Positions 52,652 to 62,979 are shown, counted from the first letter of the stretch. The stretch is DNA of 64,000 nt from Aculops lycopersici (GCA_015350385.1 WNKI01000003.1:1087730-1151729); one strand, 5' to 3'. Notes: a model not told the origin generated them from the sequence alone. Program-made: numbers and translations.

Positions 52652-53054
52652 TTTGATGTTGGATCATAATAGAAGCTATATTGGTGGTCAATGAGAAAAC
52701 GGGAACGACAGCATGTTTAAATCCAAGGTAAAGAGAGCCGAGTATGGTTATTTATGAGGTGTCCTTCTGAAGTAAACAACATTGCAAACTCTGTGCGCCG
52801 ACGTCTCCAAATGGCGTTGAGAGGAAAGCACTGGTCCATATGATCTCATTCGTAGACAATGTGAAATATCGATTGAAGTGTGAAGCGAAAAAAAAAGCTG
52901 AGGACAGAGAGGTCCCTGACAGGTGATTAGATGGGAATAAAAGTCAAGACAGGGATATTACTCGGTGTCCAGATAAGTTAAATTATGGTTGGGACTGTTT
53001 GATAGTCAGCTAGTTAAATTTTGACAGGTGATAAAAGATTTATCTTAGTTAGTT
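52652..53054. other. Spacer between NBAS-like and the U3 snoRNA
   Basis: About 400 bases without coding potential. It holds the NBAS-like promoter on the minus strand and the U3 3' flank. Confidence 0.55.
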
Positions 53055-53237
53055 AACCGCTCAGAACCGGAATCCTCCCATCTGACCGAAGTCAGTACGG
53101 TCATCTAGGCCACTTGGGGCCAAGCATCACGCTCAGGAAGGTTCCGCATATCTCATCACAGCGGGTTTTGGCGTAGTCTATTTCATAAACAGACTAGCTG
53201 ATCAAACTATAGAAATGATCCCTAAAAGTATGATCTT
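53055..53237 (-). ncRNA. U3: U3 small nucleolar RNA
   Basis: Box C/D snoRNA that pairs with the 5' ETS and 18S pre-rRNA to guide early 40S assembly. Read on the minus strand from 53237, the 5' end AAGATCATACTTTTAGGG continues to GATCATTTCTATAGT, which is the near-invariant GAC/A'/A box region. A stem TAGTCT...AGACTA follows. Box C' is CTGTGATGAG, box B is CCTGAGCGTGATG, box C is AGATGACCG, and box D is TTCTGAGCG close to the 3' end. A CTGAC-TTCG-GTCAG tetraloop hairpin lies between C and D. The length of about 183 nt fits the family. Ends are estimated from the conserved 5' sequence and box D. It has its own short upstream region between NBAS-like and WDR74. Confidence 0.93.
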
Positions 53238-53607
53238 AACTCTACACTGATAGGCCAGCGGAGTATACCCCATAGCGCGTCTCAGCAGAGTGCAGCCTGT
53301 TGCTGGCTCTAGCATCTATTAATTCTATTAAACTCGACCAGTATTTTCCACAATTACATCATTTTAACCATTTTCACTCCTATATCTAACATAATTTCCA
53401 TAAATGATTAGGAAATCAAGATAGGTTTTACAATTAAGTCTATTTAAATGCCCGTGTCAAGATCTTTTAGCACGCTTAACGCGAGGTGAACACGTGGGTT
53501 TTAGGCGGGAGCTGGTGTGATGCTTTGTTTACAGTTTCCAGAAAAAAGTAATCCAATGCCGGAAATTCAACTACCTGCTGCAACAGCTATCACAATTTCA
53601 AGCCAAA
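53238..53607. other. Divergent promoter interval of U3 and WDR74
   Basis: About 370 bases without coding potential. It should hold the U3 snRNA-type promoter (minus) and the WDR74 promoter (plus). Two ribosome-biogenesis genes start from this interval. I could not pick out a proximal sequence element with confidence. Confidence 0.45.
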
Positions 53608-54675
53608 ATGCCCGAGTTAGCCTGTATCCTAGTAGGCGACCATCTAGGCCAAGTCAAGAAGGTTTTGCTCGAGAAGAATGAAGTCTTAACTCTACCTGGT
53701 TGTGCGGAGGCGACCCGATTGAATCCTGTTATATCCATCGAACCGATAGGACGAGATAATAAACAATTGATTGCAAACAAGGATGGTCAACTATACATCT
53801 ATGATCCAGTACGTGATGAGACGAAATCTCTTGATTCGGGTGATGAGAATCTAATCAAGGCTTTGCCTATCGACAGCAAGAAGATTTTGCTATTCTACGA
53901 CAAGCATGTGATGTTCTCCGATAATGGGGGAGAATTTGCTAGGCATAAGAAAGGAGAGGTTAAGAATGCGAAAGTTAATCTCGACGACAACAAACTAGCA
54001 ATAGTTGGTAAAGATATACCCCTTAGATTATATGACATCGATAAGAAGATCAAATTATTTGAGGCAGATCCACCGGAGAAGGATTGGTTAGGCATCCAGC
54101 CCGAAACATTTGTGTCTGCCGTGGACTTTGTAGGTCAAACAAGAATAGTAACCTGTTCAAAATCAGACTCAGTTATCAGAGTCTACGACCCGAAGGCAAA
54201 GACAAAACCAGTGATATCGGCAAACCTGGACCAGCAGGCTTTTAATGAGCACGCGGAGGCAGGCAGGTTTATTTGTATCTCAGCAACAAGTCAGGACGGT
54301 CATGCTGTTGTTATTGGGTCCAATGTTGGCCAACTCATGGCTTTGGATTTGAGGTTCAATGTTAAGCAGGTACCCAAGAAGAAGTTGCAACCGAGGACAC
54401 ATAAATTGGTTGGTTCCTTCAAAGGCTCTCGTGGTGCCTCGATGAAAGATATCAAGATTATTCGAGCATCTAGTCTCATCACGAAGAAGTCAAACGATGT
54501 TAGCGAATATACTACCACAGATGAATCAAAATCATTCAAAGTTATCTCATGTTGTCTGGATAGGTATCTCAGGATACATGATTTCAACAAAAATTCCCGT
54601 CACCTCGACCGACACATTTACATGAAGACAAAACCACACACTTGTTCACCAGTTTTCTTTCAAGATACCGTGTGA
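53608..54675 (+). CDS. WDR74: WDR74 / NSA1, 60S ribosome biogenesis WD40 protein
   Basis: Nucleolar seven-bladed beta-propeller that marks the Nsa1 pre-60S particle and is removed by the AAA-ATPase NVL2/Rix7. The 355-residue intronless frame has NSA1-type features: the N-terminal VGDHLGQVKKV, KDGQLYIYDP in the propeller, IVGKDIPLRLYDIDKK, DWLGIQPETFVSAVDF, TRIVTCSKSDSVIRVYDPK, AVVIGSNVGQLMALDLR, KLVGSFKGSRGASMKDI and CCLDRYLRIHDFN, ending with the HIYMKTKPHTC motif. The last blade carries a Lys/Ser-rich insertion. The start ATG at 53608 has a CCAAAATG context. It is divergent from U3, its partner in ribosome synthesis. Confidence 0.93.
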   Translation: MPELACILVGDHLGQVKKVLLEKNEVLTLPGCAEATRLNPVISIEPIGRDNKQLIANKDGQLYIYDPVRDETKSLDSGDENLIKALPIDSKKILLFYDKHVMFSDNGGEFARHKKGEVKNAKVNLDDNKLAIVGKDIPLRLYDIDKKIKLFEADPPEKDWLGIQPETFVSAVDFVGQTRIVTCSKSDSVIRVYDPKAKTKPVISANLDQQAFNEHAEAGRFICISATSQDGHAVVIGSNVGQLMALDLRFNVKQVPKKKLQPRTHKLVGSFKGSRGASMKDIKIIRASSLITKKSNDVSEYTTTDESKSFKVISCCLDRYLRIHDFNKNSRHLDRHIYMKTKPHTCSPVFFQDTV

Positions 54676-55358
54676 TTCTAAATTAAATGCAGAAAACAGG
54701 CATGTTTTCAGTGTACACACCCCTTTGCACATGACTGATGCGTAATCTCTTTGGAAAAACTGGTTAGACAGCGCGGGATCTACTGAGAGGGCCGGTCAAT
54801 TTGATGCAGGGTCCGAAAATTAGTGCGAGATCGGCGCTTTTTGAAAATTAGTGTGTTGTGGGGAAAAAAGAGGGAGAAAAATATGCATTTATTTTCGAAT
54901 CACACAGTACACGACAACAGGGAAATGGCGCAGCAAAACCTGCTGCCTCTCCCATGCAGCATGCAGCAGTTGACACGGCTTTCACCCTAAACGGCAAGTT
55001 TGCCTTTCCCCGTGTGCTTGCGATTTGTGTTCCAGTAACTGTGGTAAAAGCCAATGAGAAAACTAGTGAAAAGAAGATGTACTATTGGCATTGGTGCAGT
55101 TGCAACTGTGATCCTTACCAGTACCTTCATTTGCCCTGTGTGTGAGATTACCATTGAGATTGTGCGGTAAAAGAGCGCAAAAATAAAAACTATCTAAAAT
55201 CCTACATTATTTACCTAAGAAAACTGTAGTTACTTAACAAAATTTTCGGACGAATCCCTACTACAATTACTTAGTAACCTTCATTTGATGCTTGGAATAA
55301 ATTATTAGGAAACTCATCACTCCCATTAATACTACACACATGCCACAAGTTAAACCAA
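54676..55358. other. Spacer between WDR74 and TADA2B
   Basis: A frame at 54858-55145 is open but begins with GTG and shows no family features. The rest is AT-rich and likely contains the WDR74 3' end and the TADA2B promoter. Confidence 0.5.
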
Positions 55359-57161
55359 ATGGCTGTCGAATGTACTTATTGCGAAGAGAAAGTTAATGCC
55401 AAACGTGGCATTTATATCAAATGTTCAACATGCCAGGATATAAAGTTGTGTTTGGAATGCTTTTCGGCTGGCGCAACAATAGCTGAACATGAGAGCGATC
55501 ATCCCTACGAGCTAGTGGATTGCGGTTCGTTTCCTATTATCGATGAATCATGGAAAGCATACGAGGAACTTGCACTACTAGAAGCTATCGAATTGTATGG
55601 AATAGGAAGTTGGACAGACATTGCAAATGCAGTGGAGACGAGAAGTGCCGAGGAGTGTTGTGACAGGTACCTTAGGATATATGTGGACAACTTTTTTGGT
55701 CGGTGCTCTTGGAATGCGATAGAGAAAGACCTTTACCACGTCCATGATCATACCTGCACTCATAATCAACCCCTCTCACCAAGTTTATCATTGCCTGAGA
55801 AGCACAAAATAGTTGAGATTGACAAGGATCAACAGCTTCGTCTTGGTTATATGCCGAAACGTGATGATTTTGAACGCGAGTATGATAATGATGCCGAATT
55901 GTGCGTGTCCAAGCTGGCAGTTAATGCAAATGATGATTCAGAATTAGACCAGGATCTAAAGATTGCTCATATCAATATGTATACGGATAGATTGAGGGAA
56001 AGATTTAGAAGAAAGAGGATAGTTCTAGAGTATAACCTAGTCAAATTATTTTTCCACATGCATCCTGAAGAGTGTGGTGACCCATCGTTAGATAACAATC
56101 AATTAAAACCACCAGAAAGCTACACTCAATCTGCACCCTCAGCATCAAAAACTACAAACACCGCCATTCAAACTGGATTGACACCAACACAAAATCGCAA
56201 TTCGACATCAATTGCAACGACAGCCCAAAGTAACAGTATCACTCATCATAAGGACACCTCAACTTCAACCTCAACCAAAACTACATCACCTAAGCCAATT
56301 TCCAAGAACAACTCAACCTCCTCAAATCCACCAGATCAAACAAATGGCAAAGACAATACGCAGCCAATTCAAACAAGTATCCTGAAATACTTCCAGCGAG
56401 TTGATGCTGCCAATGCATCGGCTAAGAGTTCCACATCAGACCAACCAGACAACTCAATTCTATCATCCTACTTTAGCGACCTGAACAAATCCATAGCAGA
56501 GCAAGATTTCAACACTATGGAGAAGAAATTGAGGATATTCTGTCAATTCAGTTCATCAGAAGACCACAATAGATTGATAAGGAATATTGCAAGAGAAAAG
56601 GAATTGAAAGTTAAGATTAAAGATCTAATAAGAAAACGGAAAAACGGGCAGCGATTTCACAATCAAGTGGCCAATAACAATAGTTCACAGCTGAGTAATG
56701 GCAATGAGAGTGACACAAATAGTAAACAGAGTCCATCCAAGAAAAACCCTACCAAGAACTCCATATCCAAGGATGTTGATGAGCCAATGGACGTTGACTC
56801 TGATGACACCAACACAGCAACCTTTTCACCTTCGAAGGTTGGCAGTCAGAAGAAGACTAGTAATAATAAGAATGAATCTAGTAACAACAACACCAACAAC
56901 AAACCAATAACGGCCTACCTAAGCACAAACTCAAATCCTGAAGCCGGCTGGAGGTTGCTAAATTTGAGTGAAAAGAGATTCTGTAAATCTTGCAACCTTA
57001 CGCCTTCGAAGTATATGTCCTACAAAGCGTTTTTAATCAAAGAGCAAAACCAGAGGAAGAAAAAGGGCGCCTCGCAAAAATTATTCACTGACGATATTGA
57101 CAAGACAGTTAGGCGGAAGATGGTTGATTTTTTAAGTAGAAAAAATTGGATTAAAGTCTAA
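55359..57161 (+). CDS. TADA2B: Transcriptional adaptor ADA2B (SAGA histone acetyltransferase module)
   Basis: Adaptor that activates Gcn5 within the SAGA co-activator. The 600-residue intronless frame has a ZZ zinc finger (residues 5-52; Cys pairs CTYCEEKV, CSTCQDIKLCLECFSAGA) and a SANT domain (about 60-110; WKAYEELALLEAIELYGIGSW). The ADA2B block is GYMPKRDDFEREYDNDAE, then HINMYTDRLRERFRRKRIV and LEYNLV. A C-terminal SWIRM domain lies at about 515-600 (RLLNLSEKRFCKSCNLTPSKY ... FLSRKNWIKV). The LSPSL and GYMPxRDD block distinguishes ADA2B from ADA2A. Between residues 245 and 340, and again at about 430-510, there are Ser/Thr/Asn-rich insertions, making the protein longer than the 420 residues of the vertebrate form. 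Confidence 0.96.
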   Translation: MAVECTYCEEKVNAKRGIYIKCSTCQDIKLCLECFSAGATIAEHESDHPYELVDCGSFPIIDESWKAYEELALLEAIELYGIGSWTDIANAVETRSAEECCDRYLRIYVDNFFGRCSWNAIEKDLYHVHDHTCTHNQPLSPSLSLPEKHKIVEIDKDQQLRLGYMPKRDDFEREYDNDAELCVSKLAVNANDDSELDQDLKIAHINMYTDRLRERFRRKRIVLEYNLVKLFFHMHPEECGDPSLDNNQLKPPESYTQSAPSASKTTNTAIQTGLTPTQNRNSTSIATTAQSNSITHHKDTSTSTSTKTTSPKPISKNNSTSSNPPDQTNGKDNTQPIQTSILKYFQRVDAANASAKSSTSDQPDNSILSSYFSDLNKSIAEQDFNTMEKKLRIFCQFSSSEDHNRLIRNIAREKELKVKIKDLIRKRKNGQRFHNQVANNNSSQLSNGNESDTNSKQSPSKKNPTKNSISKDVDEPMDVDSDDTNTATFSPSKVGSQKKTSNNKNESSNNNTNNKPITAYLSTNSNPEAGWRLLNLSEKRFCKSCNLTPSKYMSYKAFLIKEQNQRKKKGASQKLFTDDIDKTVRRKMVDFLSRKNWIKV

Positions 57162-57864
57162 GATTGGACAGTAAGCACACTTGAAATTCTTGTCGTAGCC
57201 GAAGAAGTATAAATTACATTCTGAGTTATCGTTAACGTGTCTACATTCTCGTGAAATTCTAATGCCTCTCTCTCTCTTCATTTATCCCCTTTTCAAGGTG
57301 ATCTTCTTACATGAACTTAATCAGCAATCAGATGTAAAAGGTGAGAAAAGAGTTGACCAATGGGCCTCCGAATCTCGGGCAGGTGAGTGTCGCTCAGAAT
57401 GTTTATTTCCCATCAAAACTCTGAAGCGCAAGCAGAGCCTCTCGCACCTACAGTTTGTTGCAAATCCATGAATCACTGTTGGCTAAAAACAACAACAAAA
57501 TGAGCGATATTGCGTCGCCTAACCAGGTGCGTGTGTTGGACCAATCTAAATATAAAGCATATCAATCTGTACTTATTTCTAATGAATCTACCAAGTCTAT
57601 AGAATCATATCAAATCCCAAACCGATTTGATCATAAACTGATGTGAATCTAAAGAGATTTTGCCTCCAAATTTTAAACCATCCGTTTGTTTACATAATAT
57701 CTAAGAGCCATAAAACCCTCAATCTTCATATTGTCAGAGTACAGATAACGGGATGGAAATCTCATCTTGCAGTTGTAAGCAAAAACAGAATTACACTAAG
57801 CCTATTAAACTTATACCCCTCACCTGCCTGTGAAGTTGACTACATTACAGCCCTTGTAGGCAAT
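57162..57864. other. Spacer before the assembly gap; possible first exon of SLC66A2
   Basis: An ATG at 57500 in good context (ACAAAATGAGC) opens MSDIASPNQ, directly followed by a donor-like CAG|GTGCGT at 57527. This could be the first coding exon of the SLC66A2 gene whose next exon emerges from the gap, but nothing proves it. The frame at 57643 onward is open into the gap with no family features. Confidence 0.35.
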
Positions 57865-58126
57865 NNNNNNNNNNNNNNNNNNNNNNNNNNNNNNNNNNNN
57901 NNNNNNNNNNNNNNNNNNNNNNNNNNNNNNNNNNNNNNNNNNNNNNNNNNNNNNNNNNNNNNNNNNNNNNNNNNNNNNNNNNNNNNNNNNNNNNNNNNNN
58001 NNNNNNNNNNNNNNNNNNNNNNNNNNNNNNNNNNNNNNNNNNNNNNNNNNNNNNNNNNNNNNNNNNNNNNNNNNNNNNNNNNNNNNNNNNNNNNNNNNNN
58101 NNNNNNNNNNNNNNNNNNNNNNNNNN
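57865..58126. other. Assembly gap (262 N)
   Basis: Run of N. It hides the 5' part of the SLC66A2 coding exon. Confidence 1.
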
Positions 58127-58127
58127 G

Positions 58128-59781
58128 TCTGGCAGCGCTGGCATCGGTAGTGCTAGCATTCACAGTGGCAGTTTTGATATAAACAGGCACCAACATTCGG
58201 TTGCATCACTTGCCCCAAATGAGACCAATGACCACCAGAGTCGTCGAAATGTGGGAAATCTAATAATAGAATCTACTAGTCATTTGGTGGAGAAAAATCT
58301 TACGACTGCAGCATCAGCAAATATTAATCATTTGGAAACCAGTTCACTTCATATCAACAATCAAAACCTGACAAAAACAACGATAGCAACAGGGACCCAG
58401 AATATCAATAACTCTACGATTGGTGTAAGTGATGATTACAGAAGCTATTTCACGCCACCAAAGATGGATAATTTTGTGGACATCTTCTCCATTTGTTGCT
58501 CGGCGGCTATGATATTCGGTGGCCTTGTTCCATTTATACCCCAATACCTAAAGATCAAGAATTCCCTAAATAGCGATGGTTTTTCAACTTATGTTTGCTT
58601 GACATTGCTCATTGCAAACATTATGAGAATCATGTTTTGGTTTGGTCACCATTTTGAGCTTCCATTGTTGATACAAAGTTTTGTCATGATTGTTGGCATG
58701 TTAGCAATGATGGAAATTTGCATAAGAGTACGCGATAAGAGCTCCTCGTATATGATATCAGCAATTGGCGGTCCCTCGGGTCCAAACAGGCGGCGACGAT
58801 TTCTAAATGGTGAGTATAACAATGTCCCTCAATCTTGTGGCACTAATCACAACCACCAGCTGTTTCCATCGACGACTAACATTGGTGGCGGCGCCGAAAC
58901 AACAATATCTAATATAACAGGATGGACTGGTTCGCAGCCTATTTACTCTGTGTTAGGCAATGGAATCAACAACTCAACTCCAGTCGTGGTGGGTGTCGAC
59001 GCAAATAGGCAGGATTCATTCCATAATAGTCACTCAGTTTCATATCATAATCAATCAGTTAGTAGTCATGACACTCCACTTCCATCGACTAGTAATCAAA
59101 TTGCAAACTCTATAGATGATTCTGTCTTGCCAGAATCGTGTCAAGTACTTACCTCATCAATGCGACTTCAGCCACCGACATCGAATTCAAACTCATTTGG
59201 CTTACTTAACCGAAGCTTGCCTGTTGGCAACGAGAATCTCAAATGTGAGCGCCGATCCAATTAGTTAGACCAGTTTCCTCTTAGCAACAATTCTAGTTTG
59301 CAAATCACACGTAAAACAAGCAACATGACCCTAACCCAAATAACCTTCTCCATCTCGTATCATCGATCCTTCAGGCTCAAACTTGCGCGACTTCTGGGAT
59401 TGGGATGATCTATTCAGCTACCTGAAGTTTTTAATTCTCTTTACAGCTATCATTGGAATAATAACTTATCTATTGATAGACAATTACATCTACATCGAGA
59501 CTATTGGTTTCATCGCTGTCCTTACAGAATCGATGCTTGGTATGCCCCAATTACTCAGAAATCATAGCAAAAAATCAACTCGAGGAATGAGTGTCGAGAT
59601 GGTCATTATGTGGCTATCGGGTGATCTCTTCAAAACGCTTTACTTTATCATCCGTAAGGCGCCAACGCAGTTTTACATCTGTGGTTCTATTCAAGTTGTA
59701 GTTGATATTTTGATTTTGATTCAAGTTTTATGGTATAGGCGATCGAATGCCACTTACAGAAAGCTACCCAAGTCGACATAG
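58128..59781 (+). CDS. SLC66A2: SLC66A2 (PQLC1) PQ-loop protein, 5' end missing in gap
   Basis: PQ-loop family membrane protein of Golgi/endosomes; the vertebrate member is linked to phosphatidylserine flippase control and lipid asymmetry. Exons are 58128-59244 and 59375-59781, joined by a 130-base phase 1 intron (AAAT|GTGAGC ... TTCAG|GC) that gives LKCSNLRDFWDW. PQ loop 1 is VPFIPQYLKIKNSLNSDGFS, followed by TYVCLTLLIANIMRIMFWFG; PQ loop 2 is ESMLGMPQLLRNHSKKSTRG, followed by KTLYFI. The frame is open from the gap, leaving an N-terminal extension of more than 110 residues before helix 1. The loop between helices 3 and 4 is about 200 residues (about 30 in vertebrates), Asn/Ser/Thr-rich. The true start lies in or before the gap. 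Confidence 0.92.
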
Positions 59782-59985
59782 TTGTCGGTGGATTCATTCA
59801 ACTTGAGAACAAACAATGAGTCATTGTTATGAATGTTATAAATCATTATGTATCACTGATATATATGTATAGGGAAAAATATTCCAAGTTGATGAGCAAT
59901 GTGACTCATAATTTAATCGTAAACCGGTCAGCCGAGTTTAAAATCAAGTGTCTATTTTTTTGTTTTTTCAAGAATCGGTGTTAAA

Positions 59986-60192
59986 TTATAGCTCAATCAA
60001 CGGTCCTCTGCCCTTGAGCAGTTGCTCTACCATCTTGAGGGCGTCCTTCTCGAGCTTGAAAGTGTACGGTTCCTCGTATAGAGTGTATGTTGCTCTTGAT
60101 ATTCTGACCAATTGAGACAGGTAAATGCCAAAATCCAGAGGTTGATGTTTAGGGTCCAATTGCATGGGTACGTCCTCGTAAGTGTTATTCAT
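59986..60192 (-). CDS. UMA-domain microprotein, paralogue of the neighbouring UBAP1-like gene
   Basis: A 68-residue protein starting at the ATG at 60192 (MNNTYEDVPMQLD). It consists almost only of a UBAP1-MVB12-associated (UMA) domain: YEDVPMQLD, then QPLDFGIYLSQLV, EPYTFKLEKDALKMVEQLLK. It is clearly related to the first 65 residues of the UBAP1-like protein at 61517-62389 (CRDIPMRLD, QPLDFEVYLSQVI, PPYTFQLEKEALEKVDQILE). UMA domains bind the VPS37/TSG101 headpiece of ESCRT-I. With nothing downstream of the domain, it might occupy ESCRT-I without recruiting ubiquitin cargo, or be an alternative subunit like the UMA-only UMAD1 of vertebrates. It lies 1.3 kb downstream of the paralogue in the same orientation, consistent with partial tandem duplication. 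Domain call good; role inferred. Confidence 0.75.
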   Translation of the reverse strand: MNNTYEDVPMQLDPKHQPLDFGIYLSQLVRISRATYTLYEEPYTFKLEKDALKMVEQLLKGRGPLIEL

Positions 60193-60225
60193 TTTTTTGC
60201 ATTGATTACTTGATGTTGTCAACAA

Positions 60226-61516
60226 GAATCTTGCCTCAGTTTTGAATTGACTTTGAGGTGTTTTGTTGAGTATGGGGAATTTCGTTCATGAAATGCGATA
60301 GATTACTAGGCGCACGAACAGGTGTATAGAGAGGAGCCAGTTGGGAAGCATGTAACTAGTCGATCTAATGAAACTCGAGGATTGTAATCATGTTGTTGTG
60401 GCAATTGTAGCGAAAGGGGAACAACATGTACCAGGAGATTACTGGAAATTTATGTTAGCTTTCAGGTTTTTGCCAACAGAATCAGAAGGATGTTTAGCCC
60501 ATTCATACATAGCGTTGTTTATCTTCACTAATGTTAACCATTATTCTAATGTTAATTCTAAATAACGATACTATGATTGGTCCTGTGTTAAGATCGAGTT
60601 CCGTTTCTTCAATGCTAATTCTAATCTATTGTCTGATAGCACTTGCCTATCTAAATAAGCGATGTCATGATATTAGCAAGTTGGCTTATTCAATTATTGC
60701 TAGTGCAGAATAAGTGTCCCATTTAACCTTATACCTTGAAAACTTCATTGCCGACTCAAAATTGTATCCCAAAGATTCCACAGGTCAGGATGATGTCCCT
60801 AAATTATGGCACAAATTTAAGCCTAAACTTTTATATCTTTCCCACGGTTGCCATCTTGATGTCACATTATTGACGCATCCACAGGTGAACAGAAAAATAA
60901 AATTTCATCTCCATCCAAAGACAAAACCTTCTTAGGCTAAACTACAATAGATAACTCGATACTGTTTGTTTATATCTTGAAACTTTACAGTCTGAAGAAA
61001 CGACTGAAGGTAGTCGAGGAAAATCATTGCTTTGTATCATCACCAGACCGGAAATGCAACAGATAGCTAGGTGCATTAATAGGTGGTAGTTGCATCTAAG
61101 TGAAGCCAAATGATGACCAAGATTTTGTATGAAATGGAATTGAGATGTAGATCATTAATTGAAACTCAGTTAGGTTACATAGGTTATAAGATCACTCTTG
61201 ATGGTGTCGCATTTATTTGTCTTAGAATGCATCAAACACGTGTTCTTCCTCTTGTCTTGTATATATTGTTCCTCTGAGTAAATCACATTGAAAATTTGAC
61301 TAATCGTGTTTAAATCTCAAATATCTGATCATATTTATATATATAACTTTAAACTAACTAATATGATTGTAATGCCAACGTTATCAGGGCTGCTAAAACT
61401 TATTGCTACGAAAGCATAACCTCCTTCTACAATCAACTATCTATTGTTTGTTTACTTAAATGATGATAACGAGATACGTTAGATGGTTGCAAGGGATTGA
61501 CTTTGTTGTTTCAATT
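60226..61516. other. Spacer between the two UMA-domain genes
   Basis: Three short plus-strand frames follow one another (60368-60565, 60531-60713, 60714-60935), with no family features and weak starts. They could be remnants or chance. AT-rich sequence fills the rest. Confidence 0.45.
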
Positions 61517-62389
61517 TCACGATTTAGTTATGGCATTTGAGTTATCTTGATTGATTATATTTGTTGGTTCAGTTGCCGCATTCGGTTGTAACTGATTACT
61601 ATTGATGTTTGCTTGATTAGCATATGAAGCTTGAAAGACCAAGTTGAGTTCCCTAAGCTCGTCTATAGTCTGCAGCTCCAAATGATCAAAGGGATTGTAA
61701 TTAATCTCCTCAAAATCTATAGGGTTCACTCTATTCAAGTTATTTGTTCCTACTGTCTCTTGGCTTTGTTGTTGCTGTTGGTTTTGTTGCAAATCCGTAT
61801 TGTTTGTAGTATCATTCGTTGCAAGATCACTCTTTATTGGGGTTAGAGGCGTCTCAGTGGGACAAGACGGAACCGGTAGTAGTGGAGTCTTGGTGGTGGA
61901 ATTTGTTGGAACTAGAGGTATAGTTATATCGGTGGTAGGCGGCAGTGCCACTGTTGGCATCTGTTGCAAATGTGGTGGTGGGCCTAATGGTATTTGTTGT
62001 TGTGATGGAGGTGGATCATCCAAAGTCTCATAGTTTGTTGCCTGTTTCAAGGCTTGTGTTGTATCAATTGTATCACTCGTTTCTATATCAATTCGATTGA
62101 TTGCATTATCTATTGTAGATTGGGCAATTGTTCCAAAGGCTGCCGCCACTTGTTCTTGTTGACCTCGTGATTTGATTCGATCCTCTAACTCCTGAGCCTC
62201 CCTCTTGGTTCTTTCTAGAATCTGATCGACCTTTTCAAGAGCCTCTTTTTCAAGCTGAAAAGTATATGGTGGCTGTTCCAAGGAGCTTACTCTTGGAACG
62301 TCTATCACCTGACTTAGATAAACTTCAAAATCTAATGGCTGATATTTAATATCCAATCTCATTGGAATGTCTCTGCAGGTGTAATCCAT
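61517..62389 (-). CDS. UBAP1: UBAP1-like ESCRT-I subunit lacking the UBA region
   Basis: ESCRT-I subunit that sorts ubiquitinated membrane cargo at endosomes. The 290-residue frame has an N-terminal UMA domain (CRDIPMRLDIKYQPLDFE, then PYTFQLEKEALEKVDQILE, and a charged coiled coil RTKREAQELEDRIKSR). A Pro/Thr/Gln-rich linker of about 100 residues follows, then the conserved central motif NPFDHLELQTIDELRELN, which closely matches DPFDNLELKTIDE of vertebrate UBAP1. It ends about 50 residues later. The C-terminal overlapping UBA (SOUBA) domain that binds ubiquitin in vertebrate UBAP1 is not present. The first ATG is at 62389; the frame continues upstream only with GTG. It is divergent from UBA1. 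Confidence 0.85.
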   Translation of the reverse strand: MDYTCRDIPMRLDIKYQPLDFEVYLSQVIDVPRVSSLEQPPYTFQLEKEALEKVDQILERTKREAQELEDRIKSRGQQEQVAAAFGTIAQSTIDNAINRIDIETSDTIDTTQALKQATNYETLDDPPPSQQQIPLGPPPHLQQMPTVALPPTTDITIPLVPTNSTTKTPLLPVPSCPTETPLTPIKSDLATNDTTNNTDLQQNQQQQQSQETVGTNNLNRVNPIDFEEINYNPFDHLELQTIDELRELNLVFQASYANQANINSNQLQPNAATEPTNIINQDNSNAITKS

Positions 62390-62979
62390 GTTGGACGTTT
62401 CAAGTTCCACAAGGGACAGTAATAATAATACTAGCTTTTCTATTGCTCAGCCCTGACTCTCCACTCTTTAGTAGCAGTGGTTGCAGTATTGGTTGTAGCT
62501 GAGCTGTGAGCAAGTGTTGGTGATAATAATATGCAAACATAGAGAGTTATTTAATTATGATTGAGTCGATTAATGTCGTAATCTATTGTAATTGTTGAAA
62601 CATTAGAAGTTAAATACTCCATGATTTTCCCAACACTATTGCTTCATTGTTTTGGTGTTGCGCGAGAGTGACGAACATATACACAACGTGAATTCGTAAT
62701 TCGCGCGCAGTTATGTCAGTGGCCAGTTGAAGAAAATTCTCAGAAAGCAGACTTGACGTAGTGCACTGAAAAACCGAGTAGCAGCAGCAGTAGCCACAAA
62801 TTCTGCCATTCGGTCACCGCTATTAGCACGTTATTGTTACACATATAAGCAAGGTATTTTACATATGTACATCTTGAATAGATATAACATTATTATTACA
62901 CAATCATCATCTCATCATTAGGGTAGACTTATTTATCTACATATATTAACCAATTTTCCATCATTATCCGCGAAAGCGC
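62390..62979. other. Divergent promoter interval of UBAP1-like and UBA1
   Basis: 590 bases with AT-rich sequence, a short GCA repeat (near 62783) and no coding potential. Confidence 0.5.

Noticed and set aside
54858..55145. 95-codon plus-strand frame between WDR74 and TADA2B
   Set aside because: Starts at GTG and has no recognisable motif; could be a remnant but cannot be supported.
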